A DNA stretch of 53,721 nucleotides from Rickettsia typhi (GTDB lineage: Bacteria; Pseudomonadota; Alphaproteobacteria; Rickettsiales; Deianiraeaceae). This document shows, piece by piece, positions 16,871 to 26,085 of this stretch. Below the pieces are notes generated by a model. The model did no database searches and was not told the origin of the DNA. It saw only the letters and a list, made by a program, of their open reading frames with translations. How positions within the stretch are numbered: the stretch's first letter is position 1; each line of letters opens with the position of its first letter. Made by a program: the position numbers and the translations under genes. The stretch spans positions 1 through 53,721 of the forward strand of contig CAMDBF010000004.1 in the NCBI GenBank assembly GCA_945889175.1. Reading direction: 5' to 3'.

Positions 16871-18472
16871 ATGTCAAGCAAAATAAAAGATATACAAATT
16901 AAAACTGCATTAATTTCTGTTTCCAACAAAGAAGGCATTGTGGAACTCTGTAAAATTCTTACCAATCTATATAATATAAAAATCATATCCACAGGAGGAA
17001 CCTATGCCCTACTAAAACAAAATGGTATAGAGGCAATTGAGATTTCGGAATACACAAACAGTCCAGAAATGATGGACGGAAGAGTCAAAACCCTTCATCC
17101 TAAAATTCATGCTGGATTGTTGTGTGACGTTAGCAACGAAGAACATACTTCTCAGCTTATAAATCAAAATTTTAGCAAGATTGATTTAGTTGTAGTTAAT
17201 CTCTATCCATTTTACCAAACAGTGTTAAAAACAAACAATGAAGCAGAAATTATTGAAAATATCGATATTGGTGGTCCTTCAATGGTTAGATCTGCGGCAA
17301 AAAACTTTGCAGCAACAACAGTAATTACCGATCCTAGTGATTATACATTATTTGCCGCCGAACTTGAGCAAAATAAAGGTTCAACTAGTTATGAATTTAG
17401 AAAATTATGTGCAAAAAAGGCTTTTTTACAAACTGCCCATTACGATGCGGTAATATCGTCATACTTAATTAAAGATGATATCCTATTTAACTACAAGCAA
17501 ATTGCGATACCAATTGAATTAAAGCAATCACTGAGATACGGCGAAAACCCGCAACAAGAAGCTGCCTTTTATCAAATTCCCCTAATAGATTCTCTTAATA
17601 ACTTTAAACAAATACAGGGCAAGGAATTAAGCTATAACAATATCAATGATGCAGTAGCAGCATGCGAAGCTATTAGTCATTTTAGAGAAAATGCAATTTG
17701 TATCGTTAAACATACAAATCCTTGTTGCTTTGCAAGTGGCAATTTAAGCGGTATTAATCTTTATTTAAAAGCATTAAAAAATGGTGATTCTATAAGTGCA
17801 TTTGGCGGAATAGTTGCCATTAATAGCCTAATAGATTCTGAGCTTGCTAACGAACTGTCAAAAGTATTTTTTGAAATTATTATTTGCCAAAATATTACAG
17901 ACGATGCCATTAGTATTTTAAGTAAAAAGAAAAACTTAAGAATATTAATTAATAAATCATTTAATCAAAATGACTCTAATATTAAAAGCATATTTAATTC
18001 AAAAACAATCAAAATTGATGCCGGAATCGCCCTAGTGCAAACAAATGACAATTACGAGGTTGACTTAAATAATTTACATGTTGTTTCGGGAAGTTTTAAT
18101 GATAAACAAAAAAACGATATTTTATTTTCCATTAAATTAGTAAAATTCTTTAAATCCAATGCAGTTTGCATAACCAATGACTCAAGTTTTATAGCTGGTG
18201 GATTTGGTCAAACATCTCGTATAGACAGTGTTAATATTGCATGTAAAAAGGCACTTGAAAAAATAGCTTCGTTAAACATCTTGGCAAAAGATTTAATTTT
18301 GGCAAGCGATGCTTTTTTTCCTTTTGTTGACAATATTGAAGTCATTACATCCTACGGAATCAAAAACATAGTAGCACCAATGGGTTCGGTAAGAGATAGC
18401 GAGATTATTGAAAAGGCAAAAGAATGTAATCTAAATTTAGCCTTTGTACCAAATAGGTTTTTTAGACACTAA
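16871..18472 (+). CDS. purH: Bifunctional AICAR formyltransferase / IMP cyclohydrolase
   Basis: Catalyses the last two steps of de novo purine synthesis, formylating AICAR and closing the ring to IMP. The 533-residue chain has the N-terminal MGS-like cyclohydrolase domain (about 10-150: STGGTYALLKQNGI, MMDGRVKTLHPKIHAGLL, DIGGPSMVRSAAKN) and the C-terminal formyltransferase domain (about 195-533: LRYGENPQQEAAFY, IVKHTNPCCFA, SAFGGIVAIN, QTSRIDSV, ASDAFFPF). The catalytic KHxNPC is kept, with Cys-Phe-Ala after it where Gly is common. No other pur gene is in the window. It starts 35 bases after nuoL and converges with uvrB. Confidence 0.97.
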   Translation: MSSKIKDIQIKTALISVSNKEGIVELCKILTNLYNIKIISTGGTYALLKQNGIEAIEISEYTNSPEMMDGRVKTLHPKIHAGLLCDVSNEEHTSQLINQNFSKIDLVVVNLYPFYQTVLKTNNEAEIIENIDIGGPSMVRSAAKNFAATTVITDPSDYTLFAAELEQNKGSTSYEFRKLCAKKAFLQTAHYDAVISSYLIKDDILFNYKQIAIPIELKQSLRYGENPQQEAAFYQIPLIDSLNNFKQIQGKELSYNNINDAVAACEAISHFRENAICIVKHTNPCCFASGNLSGINLYLKALKNGDSISAFGGIVAINSLIDSELANELSKVFFEIIICQNITDDAISILSKKKNLRILINKSFNQNDSNIKSIFNSKTIKIDAGIALVQTNDNYEVDLNNLHVVSGSFNDKQKNDILFSIKLVKFFKSNAVCITNDSSFIAGGFGQTSRIDSVNIACKKALEKIASLNILAKDLILASDAFFPFVDNIEVITSYGIKNIVAPMGSVRDSEIIEKAKECNLNLAFVPNRFFRH

Positions 18473-18501
18473 AATCAAATTACACCATGTAAAACAATCT
18501 T

Positions 18502-20478
18502 TTAAATCATAACTTTTTCAATAGCCTTAATCTCATTTCTGCAAGTCATAGCTTCTTCAAATTCTAAGTTTGCAGCATGTTCTTTCATTTTCTTCTTTAA
18601 TACCTTTAGCCTTATTGCAAGCTGCCTATCATCCATGTCGTGAATGCTTGTAATTATTTTATCAGCCTCCTTTTGTTTATCGCCGAATGCAACATCAAAT
18701 ATTGTTCTAATTTTTTTAATAATAGTTGTCGGTATAACCCCATGTTCAACATTATAATCTTCTTGAATCTTACGTCTACGATTAGTTTCCTCAATTGCAT
18801 AACTAATTGACTTAGTAACCTTATCAGCATACAATATAACTCTGCCATTTGAGTTTCGCGCAGCTCTACCTATCATTTGTATAAGTGATGAATTGTTGCG
18901 TAGAAAACCTTCTTTGTCGGCATCTAAAATGGCAACAAGACCACACTCTGGTATATCTATACCCTCTCTTAAAAGATTAATTCCTACAATAACATCAATT
19001 TCGCCACTCCTAAGTTTATTAATGACTTCAATCCTCTCTATCGTGTCTATGTCGGAGTGGAGATAACATGATTTTACACCTATGTCGTTTAAGTAGGTAT
19101 TAAGCTGTTCTGCCATTTTTTTTGTTAAAGTTAAGGCTAAAACTCTTAAGTTTTGTTCCTTTAGCTTCCTACACTCATTAACCAAATCATCAACCTGAAA
19201 TTCAGCTGACCTTATTTCGCAAATAGGATCAAGTAAGCCTGTTGGTCTTATTATCTGTTCAACGATTTCACCTTGCGTTTTATTTAATTCAAACTCAGCA
19301 GGAGTTGCAGAAACATAAACAGTTTGGTTACGCCTCCTATCCCACTCTTCAAACTTTAAAGGTCTATTATCCAAGGCAGATGTCAACCTAAAGCCATAAT
19401 TTACAAGACTTGATTTGCGGCTTTTATCACCCTCATACATAGCACCTATCTGAGGAACGGATATATGACTTTCGTCTACAAATATAATTGCATCTTTCGG
19501 CAGATAATCAAAAAGAGTATAAGGTGGCTCCCCTGGAGATCTTCCGTCAAGATATCTTGAGTAATTTTCAATACCTTTACACATTCCAGTACTAAGCATT
19601 AGTTCTATATCGTATTTTGTTCTTTGCTCTAGCCTTTGAGCCTCAACAAGCATTCCTTTTTGCTCAAAATCATTTACCTGTAATTCTAGATCTATTTTAA
19701 TTTGCTCAATGGCTTTAACCAATATATTCTCAGGAGTTACAAAGTGCTTAGCTGGATAGACAACGACATAATCATGTTCGATAATTTTTCTTCCGGTTAG
19801 AGGGTCAAATTCAATAATTCTTTCAATCTCATCTCCAAAAAATTCAAATCTCCAAGCTTTATCTTCAAGGTGAGATGGAAATATATCAACAATATCTCCT
19901 CTTACTCTAAAGCTAGTTCTTGTAAAATTAACATCGTTCCTTTCATATTGCATCGCTATAAACTCCGTTAGCAACTTGTCCATGTTTATAACTTGTTTTT
20001 TTTTAATTATACTCTTCATATGACTATAGTTACCAACATCGCCAAGACCATATATAGCTGATACTGAAGAAATAATTATTGTATCACTTCTCTCTAGTAC
20101 GCTTCTTGTGGCAGAGTGTCTCATTAAATCAATTTGTTCGTTGATAGCGGAGTCTTTTTCAATATAAGTATCAGTTTTAGCAATGTATGCCTCTGGCTGA
20201 TAGTAATCGTAATAGGAGACAAAATATTCTACTGCATTTTCGGGGAAAAATTCTTTAAACTCTCCATAAAGCTGAGCAGCAAGAGTTTTGTTGTGAGCCA
20301 TAATAAGAGCTGGTCTATTAAGGTTTTGGATTACATTTGCCATTGTAAAAGTTTTACCAGTGCCAGTTGCACCAAGTAAAACCTGATCTCTTTGACCTTC
20401 TAAAATGCCTTTACATAGCTTTTTTATAGCTTCGGGCTGGTCGCCAGCAGGCTTATATTTTAGATTTAACTTAAACAT
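18502..20478 (-). CDS. uvrB: Excinuclease ABC subunit B
   Basis: Damage-verifying helicase-like subunit of nucleotide excision repair. The 658-residue chain has Walker A GATGTGKT at 36-43, the beta-hairpin YYDYYQPEAY (about 89-98), a DExx-type box in FVDESH, the REGIDIPE motif V region, QMIGRAARN motif VI and a C-terminal UVR domain (about 620-655) that pairs with UvrC. Length is typical. uvrC is also in this window at 39.7 kb, but uvrA is not. A HAD phosphatase gene lies 18 bases upstream on the same strand, with pheS beyond it, and the three appear to be one unit. Confidence 0.98.
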   Translation of the reverse strand: MFKLNLKYKPAGDQPEAIKKLCKGILEGQRDQVLLGATGTGKTFTMANVIQNLNRPALIMAHNKTLAAQLYGEFKEFFPENAVEYFVSYYDYYQPEAYIAKTDTYIEKDSAINEQIDLMRHSATRSVLERSDTIIISSVSAIYGLGDVGNYSHMKSIIKKKQVINMDKLLTEFIAMQYERNDVNFTRTSFRVRGDIVDIFPSHLEDKAWRFEFFGDEIERIIEFDPLTGRKIIEHDYVVVYPAKHFVTPENILVKAIEQIKIDLELQVNDFEQKGMLVEAQRLEQRTKYDIELMLSTGMCKGIENYSRYLDGRSPGEPPYTLFDYLPKDAIIFVDESHISVPQIGAMYEGDKSRKSSLVNYGFRLTSALDNRPLKFEEWDRRRNQTVYVSATPAEFELNKTQGEIVEQIIRPTGLLDPICEIRSAEFQVDDLVNECRKLKEQNLRVLALTLTKKMAEQLNTYLNDIGVKSCYLHSDIDTIERIEVINKLRSGEIDVIVGINLLREGIDIPECGLVAILDADKEGFLRNNSSLIQMIGRAARNSNGRVILYADKVTKSISYAIEETNRRRKIQEDYNVEHGVIPTTIIKKIRTIFDVAFGDKQKEADKIITSIHDMDDRQLAIRLKVLKKKMKEHAANLEFEEAMTCRNEIKAIEKVMI

Positions 20479-20496
20479 TATTTTGTTAACTTTGTA

Positions 20497-21360
20497 TTAT
20501 ATATTTAAGTTGCTAAAGCTATCAATGCAAAATGTTGGTCTAGAAAGTTGACTGTCTAAAAATAACTCCAACCCCATCGATTCTGCTTGATTTTTATGTA
20601 TACCAGAAAGACAAAAGCAAGAGTCAATACCAAAATTATTAGCACCCTGTATATCTGTTAATATCGAGTCCCCTATAGCTAAAATATTTGCTTTATCACT
20701 AATCGAAAGACCTAATCTTTCCATCGCAAAGTGATAAATATCTAAATAAGGCTTACCAAAATATCTAAGATTACCACCTAAATTTACATATTCGGCTCCA
20801 ATAGCACCAGCGCACGGTTCGATTGTTCCATCTTTTTTTACAACAATAAGATCTGGATTTAAACAAAATATATCAAGATTATTCTTTACACAAAGAGTCA
20901 AAACATCTGTCATTTTACTTTCTTCGTAATCCTCTGGATGTCCTGTAATAATACCAAAGCTGGCATCTTTAGGATTAGTTGTAAATGAATAATCAAGACC
21001 AACTAAAACATCTAAGTCTTTTTTGGGTCCTATGTAAAAGATTTTATTACCTTTTTGAGTAATTAAATCTTTAGAAAAATAATAAAAACACTCACCCGAT
21101 GTAACAACATCCTTAAATAAAGAGCTATCAATTCCAAGAGAGTTAAGAACCGATATAGCTTTTGCAGATCTTCTTGGTGCATTTGACAAAAAGCATACTT
21201 CAATATTTTTGTATTTTAAATCTATTAATCTCTCCTTAACCCCTTCATATAAAAATGTTCCATCGTGCACAACTCCCCAAAGGTCAACTAATAAAGTTTT
21301 ATATTTTGTCATATTTGTATTAAATTCCGTAATGATATGTCCACCAAGCTTTATTTTCAA
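20497..21360 (-). CDS. HAD-superfamily (subclass IIA) phosphatase
   Basis: A 287-residue HAD hydrolase of the class IIA (NagD-like) group common in alphaproteobacteria, with unknown substrate. Motif I is DLWGVVHDG (about 27-35) with the nucleophile Asp, motif II is FLSNAPR, the Lys of motif III lies in FGKPYLDIY (about 220-228) and motif IV is IGDSILTDIQGANNFGID. The start at ATG 21360 overlaps the end of pheS by 41 bases; ATG 21312 would avoid the overlap and still leave motif I intact. I prefer the longer form because the extra residues resemble the lead-in usual for this family, but only moderately. Confidence 0.88.
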   Translation of the reverse strand: MKIKLGGHIITEFNTNMTKYKTLLVDLWGVVHDGTFLYEGVKERLIDLKYKNIEVCFLSNAPRRSAKAISVLNSLGIDSSLFKDVVTSGECFYYFSKDLITQKGNKIFYIGPKKDLDVLVGLDYSFTTNPKDASFGIITGHPEDYEESKMTDVLTLCVKNNLDIFCLNPDLIVVKKDGTIEPCAGAIGAEYVNLGGNLRYFGKPYLDIYHFAMERLGLSISDKANILAIGDSILTDIQGANNFGIDSCFCLSGIHKNQAESMGLELFLDSQLSRPTFCIDSFSNLNI

Positions 21361-22378
21361 AAAAATCTCTCAGATCGTTTATTTGGTACTTAAGCATAGC
21401 AAATCTTTCAACACCAAGTCCAAATGCAAGTCCAGAGTATACTTCGCTATCTACACTACATGACTGCAAAACATTTTTATGAATAAGTCCACAGCCAAGA
21501 ACCTCAAGATATTTAATTGAACCATCTTTTTGTCTAACCCCTATATCAACCTCAGCTGACGGCTCGGTAAAAGGGAAAAAACTTGGTCTAAATCTTACAT
21601 CAAAACCAAGACCACCCAATGCCGATTCTTGGAAAAATTGTTTTAAAAAACTTTCCACTACCCATTTAAGATTTGCAAAAGAAATATTTTTATCAACCAA
21701 AACTCCCTCAACTTGAGTGAACATTGGGGTGTGGGTTCTATCAAAATCACATCTATAGGTTCTGCCTGGCGATAAAAAACAAAAAGGCGGCTTTTTATTT
21801 AACATAGCTCTAATTTGCACACTTGAAGTGTGGGTTCTTAACATACAAAATTCATTTACTAAAGGGCTTTTTAAATCTGTAAAAAAGCTATCATGCATGC
21901 TTCTTGCTGGGTGCATTTTACCAAAATTTAAAGCATCAAAATTGTAAAAGCTTGTTTCTATTTCCCTGTCAAATCTTAGATCAAAACCTAAATTTTTAAA
22001 AATATCATATATATCGTCAATAGTTTTACTTACTGGGTGAATCTTTCCAAGATGAAAGCCATAAACTGGAATTGAAATGTCACAAGACGTTATTTTTAAA
22101 TATTCATTAATTTCTTCAATTTCTAAACATTTAAATTTGTTAGCGATTGCTTTTTCTAATTTTTGCTTCAATTGGTTAATTTCCACTCCGATAATTTTTT
22201 TTTCTTCAATATCAAGCTTTGCAATATCTTTAAAAATACTTGTAACTAAACCACTCTTACCAAGATACTTTGCTTTAAAATCAGGTAATTGATTTAAGTG
22301 TAAAATGTTAATAATTTCCTCGGTAAACAAAATATCAATACTTTTTAAATTGACATTTATCTCTTTGACTCTATTCAT
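21320..22378 (-). CDS. pheS: Phenylalanyl-tRNA synthetase alpha subunit
   Basis: Catalytic alpha subunit of the alpha2-beta2 PheRS. The 352-residue chain has an N-terminal coiled-coil arm (about 1-95) and the class II core: HPxSKTIDDIYDIF, MHPARSMHDSFF, LLRTHTSSVQIR-type motif 2 entry (here MLRTHTSSVQIRAM), GRTYRCDFDRTHTPMFTQVEG and the motif 3 region AFGLGVERFAMLKYQINDLRDFF near the end. The beta-subunit gene pheT, normally next to it, is absent. The gene end overlaps the HAD gene. A good promoter lies about 35 bases before the ATG. Confidence 0.96.
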   Translation of the reverse strand: MNRVKEINVNLKSIDILFTEEIINILHLNQLPDFKAKYLGKSGLVTSIFKDIAKLDIEEKKIIGVEINQLKQKLEKAIANKFKCLEIEEINEYLKITSCDISIPVYGFHLGKIHPVSKTIDDIYDIFKNLGFDLRFDREIETSFYNFDALNFGKMHPARSMHDSFFTDLKSPLVNEFCMLRTHTSSVQIRAMLNKKPPFCFLSPGRTYRCDFDRTHTPMFTQVEGVLVDKNISFANLKWVVESFLKQFFQESALGGLGFDVRFRPSFFPFTEPSAEVDIGVRQKDGSIKYLEVLGCGLIHKNVLQSCSVDSEVYSGLAFGLGVERFAMLKYQINDLRDFFENKAWWTYHYGI

Positions 22379-22410
22379 TTTTGTTAAAGCTTAAATTAAT
22401 TTGTTAATCT

Positions 22411-22438
22411 ATTTTAAGACAAAATAAATATTTGTCAA
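22411..22438 (-). promoter_or_regulatory. Promoter for pheS
   Basis: On the minus strand, TTGACA (22438-22433) is followed after 16 bases by TAAAAT (22416-22411). The -35 is perfect and the -10 matches five of six bases. It would drive pheS, the HAD gene and uvrB. No attenuator-like leader peptide with Phe codons is apparent in the short leader. Confidence 0.65.
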
Positions 22439-22561
22439 GCTAGAACAAAGTGTTGCAAAATAAAAAAAATTTTACAAGATTAATTAAAATATTTTATTAA
22501 CTAATTCGTTTTAACTTTTAGTATAAAATAGGCTTTAACTTGATAGTAAAAAAATAATAAT

Positions 22562-23683
22562 ATGAGTAAAAAAATCGTCTACCTAGATAACAATTCAACG
22601 GTGCCACTTAATCCTATTATTTTTGAAAAACTCATAGAGCTAAATGTCTTTAAATTACCACTTAACCCTTCCTCTATTCATTTCTACGGCAAAACAGCAA
22701 AAGATATACTTGAAGAATCGAGATTTAAAATTAAAAATTCAATCAAAGCAATGTGTCATGAGATTATTTTTTGTTCCAGTGCAACTGAATCTGTCAATAT
22801 TTGCTTCAATTCATTTGATTTTAACAGAATCTTTGCAATATCAACCGACCATGAATGTGCCATATCTCATCCTAAGACTGAATTAATATCGGTCGATAAA
22901 GATGGTATGTTGGATTTGAACTTAGCGGAGGAAAAATTTAAGAACGCAAACAATACAACAAAACCAAATCTAATGTCTTTTTGTATTGCAAACAATCAAA
23001 GTGGCGTACTGCAAAATAGTAAAGATATAGTTTTTCTTTGTAAGAAATACAACATACTAACTCATTGCGATGCTTCGCAGTTTGTTGGCAAGGAAATGCT
23101 TAACATTGGAATGAATGATTACGATTTTGATTTTGTAACTATTTCGGGTCATAAAATTGGTGCAATGCAAGGATCGGCATGCTTAATCTATAGGAGCGGA
23201 CTTGACATTAGACCTTTAATGTTTGGCGGAGGTCAAGAAAAATTCAAAAGACCATCAACTCAAAATATTCCTGCAGCAGTATCTCTTGGCATGGCATGTG
23301 AAATTGTTAATAATAGTAATTATATCAAAAGCTTTCAAAATCATACAGAAGAATTAAAAAAAAATTTAGAAACATTTCTTATTTCTAAAAATTGTGTAAT
23401 TTTTGGAATAAATACTAACAGGGTGAGTAATACAACTTTTTTTGCAATGCCATCTATTACGAGCGACATACAGTTTGTTGAATACGACATGAACAACATA
23501 CTTGTTTCAAACGGATCGGCATGCTCGTCGTCAAAAATCAATATATCGCATGTATTAATTGCAATGAATGTCAATAAAGATTTTATCAAAAATGCAATAA
23601 GAATATCAACTTCAATGCTTAACGAAATAGATGACATTGAAATATTCAAGAATTGTTTTTTATCTTTACAAAACAGAATTTAA
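22562..23683 (+). CDS. Cysteine desulfurase (NifS/IscS family)
   Basis: PLP enzyme that takes sulfur from cysteine for Fe-S clusters or tRNA thiolation. The 373-residue chain shows YLDNNSTVPL at the start, the CSSATESVN cofactor loop (about 71-79), THCDASQ with the PLP-ring Asp170, the Schiff-base Lys198 in SGHKIGA and the persulfide Cys321 in NGSACSS. It is somewhat shorter than housekeeping IscS (about 400 residues) and more diverged, with no iscR, iscU or iscA beside it, so it may be the second NifS-like paralogue seen in some Rickettsiales. mnmA, a sulfur acceptor pathway gene, is in the window but distant. Confidence 0.93.
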   Translation: MSKKIVYLDNNSTVPLNPIIFEKLIELNVFKLPLNPSSIHFYGKTAKDILEESRFKIKNSIKAMCHEIIFCSSATESVNICFNSFDFNRIFAISTDHECAISHPKTELISVDKDGMLDLNLAEEKFKNANNTTKPNLMSFCIANNQSGVLQNSKDIVFLCKKYNILTHCDASQFVGKEMLNIGMNDYDFDFVTISGHKIGAMQGSACLIYRSGLDIRPLMFGGGQEKFKRPSTQNIPAAVSLGMACEIVNNSNYIKSFQNHTEELKKNLETFLISKNCVIFGINTNRVSNTTFFAMPSITSDIQFVEYDMNNILVSNGSACSSSKINISHVLIAMNVNKDFIKNAIRISTSMLNEIDDIEIFKNCFLSLQNRI

Positions 23684-23799
23684 TACTTTTTATAAAAATA
23701 TTTTTTTATTGAATATTTGCTTTATTTATTACATAATTTATTTTAAATTTCATAATGAATTCTTTTATAAATTGCATTCTATCTTTTAATTAATAAAAA

Positions 23800-24459
23800 A
23801 TGTCTAACAAAAATCTTGATACACCTCAGGAAGTAAAATCAATTGTAAAGTTCGTAGTAACATTTGGCTACTCTGGTCTAATTAAGCCAGCAAACGGAAC
23901 CTTTGGAACAATTTTTGCCATACTATTCTATTACATCTGTGGAATAAACACTTTACCATTCTTTTTTCAATTTATTATTGAATCTTTTTTGTTTTCGATA
24001 GGTTATTTTGCAATAAATATTTACATCAAAGATAACGAAGATAAAGATCCTAGCGAAATAGTGATAGACGAAGCTGTTGCAATCATGTTTGCTCTAACGA
24101 TTGCATCAACTTTTATACCATGCCTGAATATAACTGACTTTTCTAGTGTAACTTACTTTACAAACGACTATACAAAAGTAAGATCAATTTTTTACGATTA
24201 CATGTTTGGGCTTTTTACAAAAAATAGACTTTGGTATTCTGATAGCTTGATTATAGCTACATTGTTTGAAGTCTTTTTAGTATTTGTATTTTTTAGAGTA
24301 TTTGATATTTTTAAAATTACTCCAGCTAGCTACTTTGATAAAAAAGTTAAAGGTGCAACGGGAGTTATGATGGACGATATTGTTGCGGCATTTTATTCTA
24401 TTATGGTTGTTTTAAGTATCGTTTACTTTGCTACAAAATTTTATAAATTCGTTCCTTAG
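23800..24459 (+). CDS. pgpA: Phosphatidylglycerophosphatase A-like protein
   Basis: Membrane phosphatase that makes phosphatidylglycerol from its phosphate. The family motifs are in order: FGYSGLIKPANGTFGT (about 22-37), IDEAVA with Asp90-Glu91, FRVFDIFKITPA (about 165-176) and GATGVMMDDIVAA with Asp192-Asp193. Hydrophobic helices lie around 38-75, 90-107, 150-168 and 200-215. At 219 residues it is about 50 longer than usual, mostly because of an insertion between the second and third motifs (about 108-150) rich in Tyr, Phe and Asn. dapA starts nine bases after its stop. Confidence 0.85.
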   Translation: MSNKNLDTPQEVKSIVKFVVTFGYSGLIKPANGTFGTIFAILFYYICGINTLPFFFQFIIESFLFSIGYFAINIYIKDNEDKDPSEIVIDEAVAIMFALTIASTFIPCLNITDFSSVTYFTNDYTKVRSIFYDYMFGLFTKNRLWYSDSLIIATLFEVFLVFVFFRVFDIFKITPASYFDKKVKGATGVMMDDIVAAFYSIMVVLSIVYFATKFYKFVP

Positions 24460-24468
24460 TTACATTAT

Positions 24469-25362
24469 ATGAACAATAAGTTACCTTTTACAGGGCTACA
24501 CACAGCTCTCATTACCCCATTTAAAAATGACAGCATTGACTGGACATCTTTCGAAAAAATAATAGAATATCAAATTGAAAATGGAGTTGATGGTCTTGTT
24601 TTTTGTGGAACAACTGGAGAATCATCAACCCTATCTCATGAAGAACATAATTTAATTATAGAAAGGGGAGTAAGAATTGTTAACTCAAGAGTTAAGGTAA
24701 TTGCTGGCACTGGATCAAACTCCACAAATGAAAGTATTAAACTAACCAGACATGCTCAGAAAAGTGGTGTAGATGCAGCCTTAATTATCACTCCATATTA
24801 CAACAAACCAACTCAAAACGGAATGTACAACCACTTTAAAGCAATTCACGATTCATGCAGTTTGCCAATAATACTTTACAATGTTCCCGGTAGAACCTGT
24901 GTCAATTTAAGCGATGAAACAATAATAAAGCTATCAGAACTAAAGAATGTCATTGGGCTAAAAGATGCAACTGGTGACTTAGCAAGAGTCTACACATTAA
25001 AAGCAACATTACAACAGCCTTTTACATTGCTATCAGGCGAAGATATGACAGCTGTATCTTTTAATGCTTCAGGTGGAAACGGCATTATATCAGTTACAAG
25101 TAATCTGTTGCCAAAAATTTGCTCAAATATTCAAAAGCTATCTTTACAAGGTAATATTTATGAAGCAAATATATTTCAACAAACACTGACAAACATAAAC
25201 TCTATTCTATTCAAAGAAACAAATCCAATACCAATCAAGTACATAATGCATCTTGCTAAATTTTGTGAAAATGAAATAAGAATGCCGCTATGCCAGCCAT
25301 CAGAGGAGCTAAAGATAGAACTTACTAGAGAATTAAAAAAATGGCTAAATCAAATTCAATAA
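24469..25362 (+). CDS. dapA: 4-hydroxy-tetrahydrodipicolinate synthase
   Basis: First committed enzyme of lysine and diaminopimelate synthesis, condensing pyruvate with aspartate semialdehyde. The 297-residue TIM barrel has GLHTALITPF at the start, the pyruvate-binding GTTGESSTL (about 43-51), the catalytic Tyr in YNVPGRT (about 136-142) and the Schiff-base Lys in GLKDATGD (about 161-168). Length is standard. It is sandwiched between pgpA and a methyltransferase gene with gaps of 9 and 12 bases. It could supply peptidoglycan diaminopimelate, so its presence alone does not prove lysine synthesis. Confidence 0.97.
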   Translation: MNNKLPFTGLHTALITPFKNDSIDWTSFEKIIEYQIENGVDGLVFCGTTGESSTLSHEEHNLIIERGVRIVNSRVKVIAGTGSNSTNESIKLTRHAQKSGVDAALIITPYYNKPTQNGMYNHFKAIHDSCSLPIILYNVPGRTCVNLSDETIIKLSELKNVIGLKDATGDLARVYTLKATLQQPFTLLSGEDMTAVSFNASGGNGIISVTSNLLPKICSNIQKLSLQGNIYEANIFQQTLTNINSILFKETNPIPIKYIMHLAKFCENEIRMPLCQPSEELKIELTRELKKWLNQIQ

Positions 25363-25374
25363 AAAATAATAAAT

Positions 25375-26085
25375 ATGAGTTTTGATACAAAAGCTTTTGT
25401 TTACGATAAAAACTCAGATATTCAACAAGCAATTGCAAAACACTTATTAAAGTTAATACGCTTTAAAAATGAATCAATTACTCTTCTTGATATAGGATGT
25501 GGAACTGGGTATATTGCAAAGGAAATTAAAAAAATTGATAATAAAATTGCAATTTACCAAATAGATAAATCTCAAAACATGTGTAAAATTGCAACGAAAC
25601 ATGCAAAAATTAATTGTTGCTCAATTGAAGATTTTGATAATTCTACGTTTAAAATAGATAAGTTTGATATAATAATTTCATCAATGACCATTCAGTGGTG
25701 CGATGATATTACATTTGTTTTTAAAAAAGTTAAAGACTTACTAAGTACCAATGGTAGAGTTGCTATAGCTATACCATTGGATACAAGTTTTCAAAGTATA
25801 AAAGATGAAATGCACAATATCAATTTAGATCCAGAAATGTTTTTTAAAAAAATGCCAAATGCTAAAGATGTAAAAAATTTAGCAATCAGTTTAAATTGGG
25901 AAGTTAGTTTTGTAAATTTTACAAAAAAATATAAAAATTTACTACATTTTTTTAAAATTATTAACAAAAGTGGTGCAAAAGACTATTCACTAAAAACAAA
26001 ACAATCTAGTATATTTAAAATTACAAAATTAATAGACAAAGAAATATCAACCGAATGGTCAATTGCTTTTATCACATCAATGTAA
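25375..26085 (+). CDS. SAM-dependent methyltransferase, BioC-like
   Basis: A 236-residue class I methyltransferase. The SAM-binding motif I is LLDIGCGTGYIAKEI (about 38-52), followed by an acidic strand end YQIDKS, and the post-motif SSMTIQWCDD (about 102-111), which is the SxxxQW signature of BioC. The N-terminal FDTKAFVYDKNSDIQQAIAKHLL also fits BioC (FxxxAxxYD). BioC methylates malonyl-ACP to start biotin synthesis, but no bio genes are nearby and other small-molecule methyltransferases share these motifs. The C-terminal region is very Lys/Asn-rich. Its end overlaps that of the converging ATPase gene by nine bases. Confidence 0.75.
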   Translation: MSFDTKAFVYDKNSDIQQAIAKHLLKLIRFKNESITLLDIGCGTGYIAKEIKKIDNKIAIYQIDKSQNMCKIATKHAKINCCSIEDFDNSTFKIDKFDIIISSMTIQWCDDITFVFKKVKDLLSTNGRVAIAIPLDTSFQSIKDEMHNINLDPEMFFKKMPNAKDVKNLAISLNWEVSFVNFTKKYKNLLHFFKIINKSGAKDYSLKTKQSSIFKITKLIDKEISTEWSIAFITSM

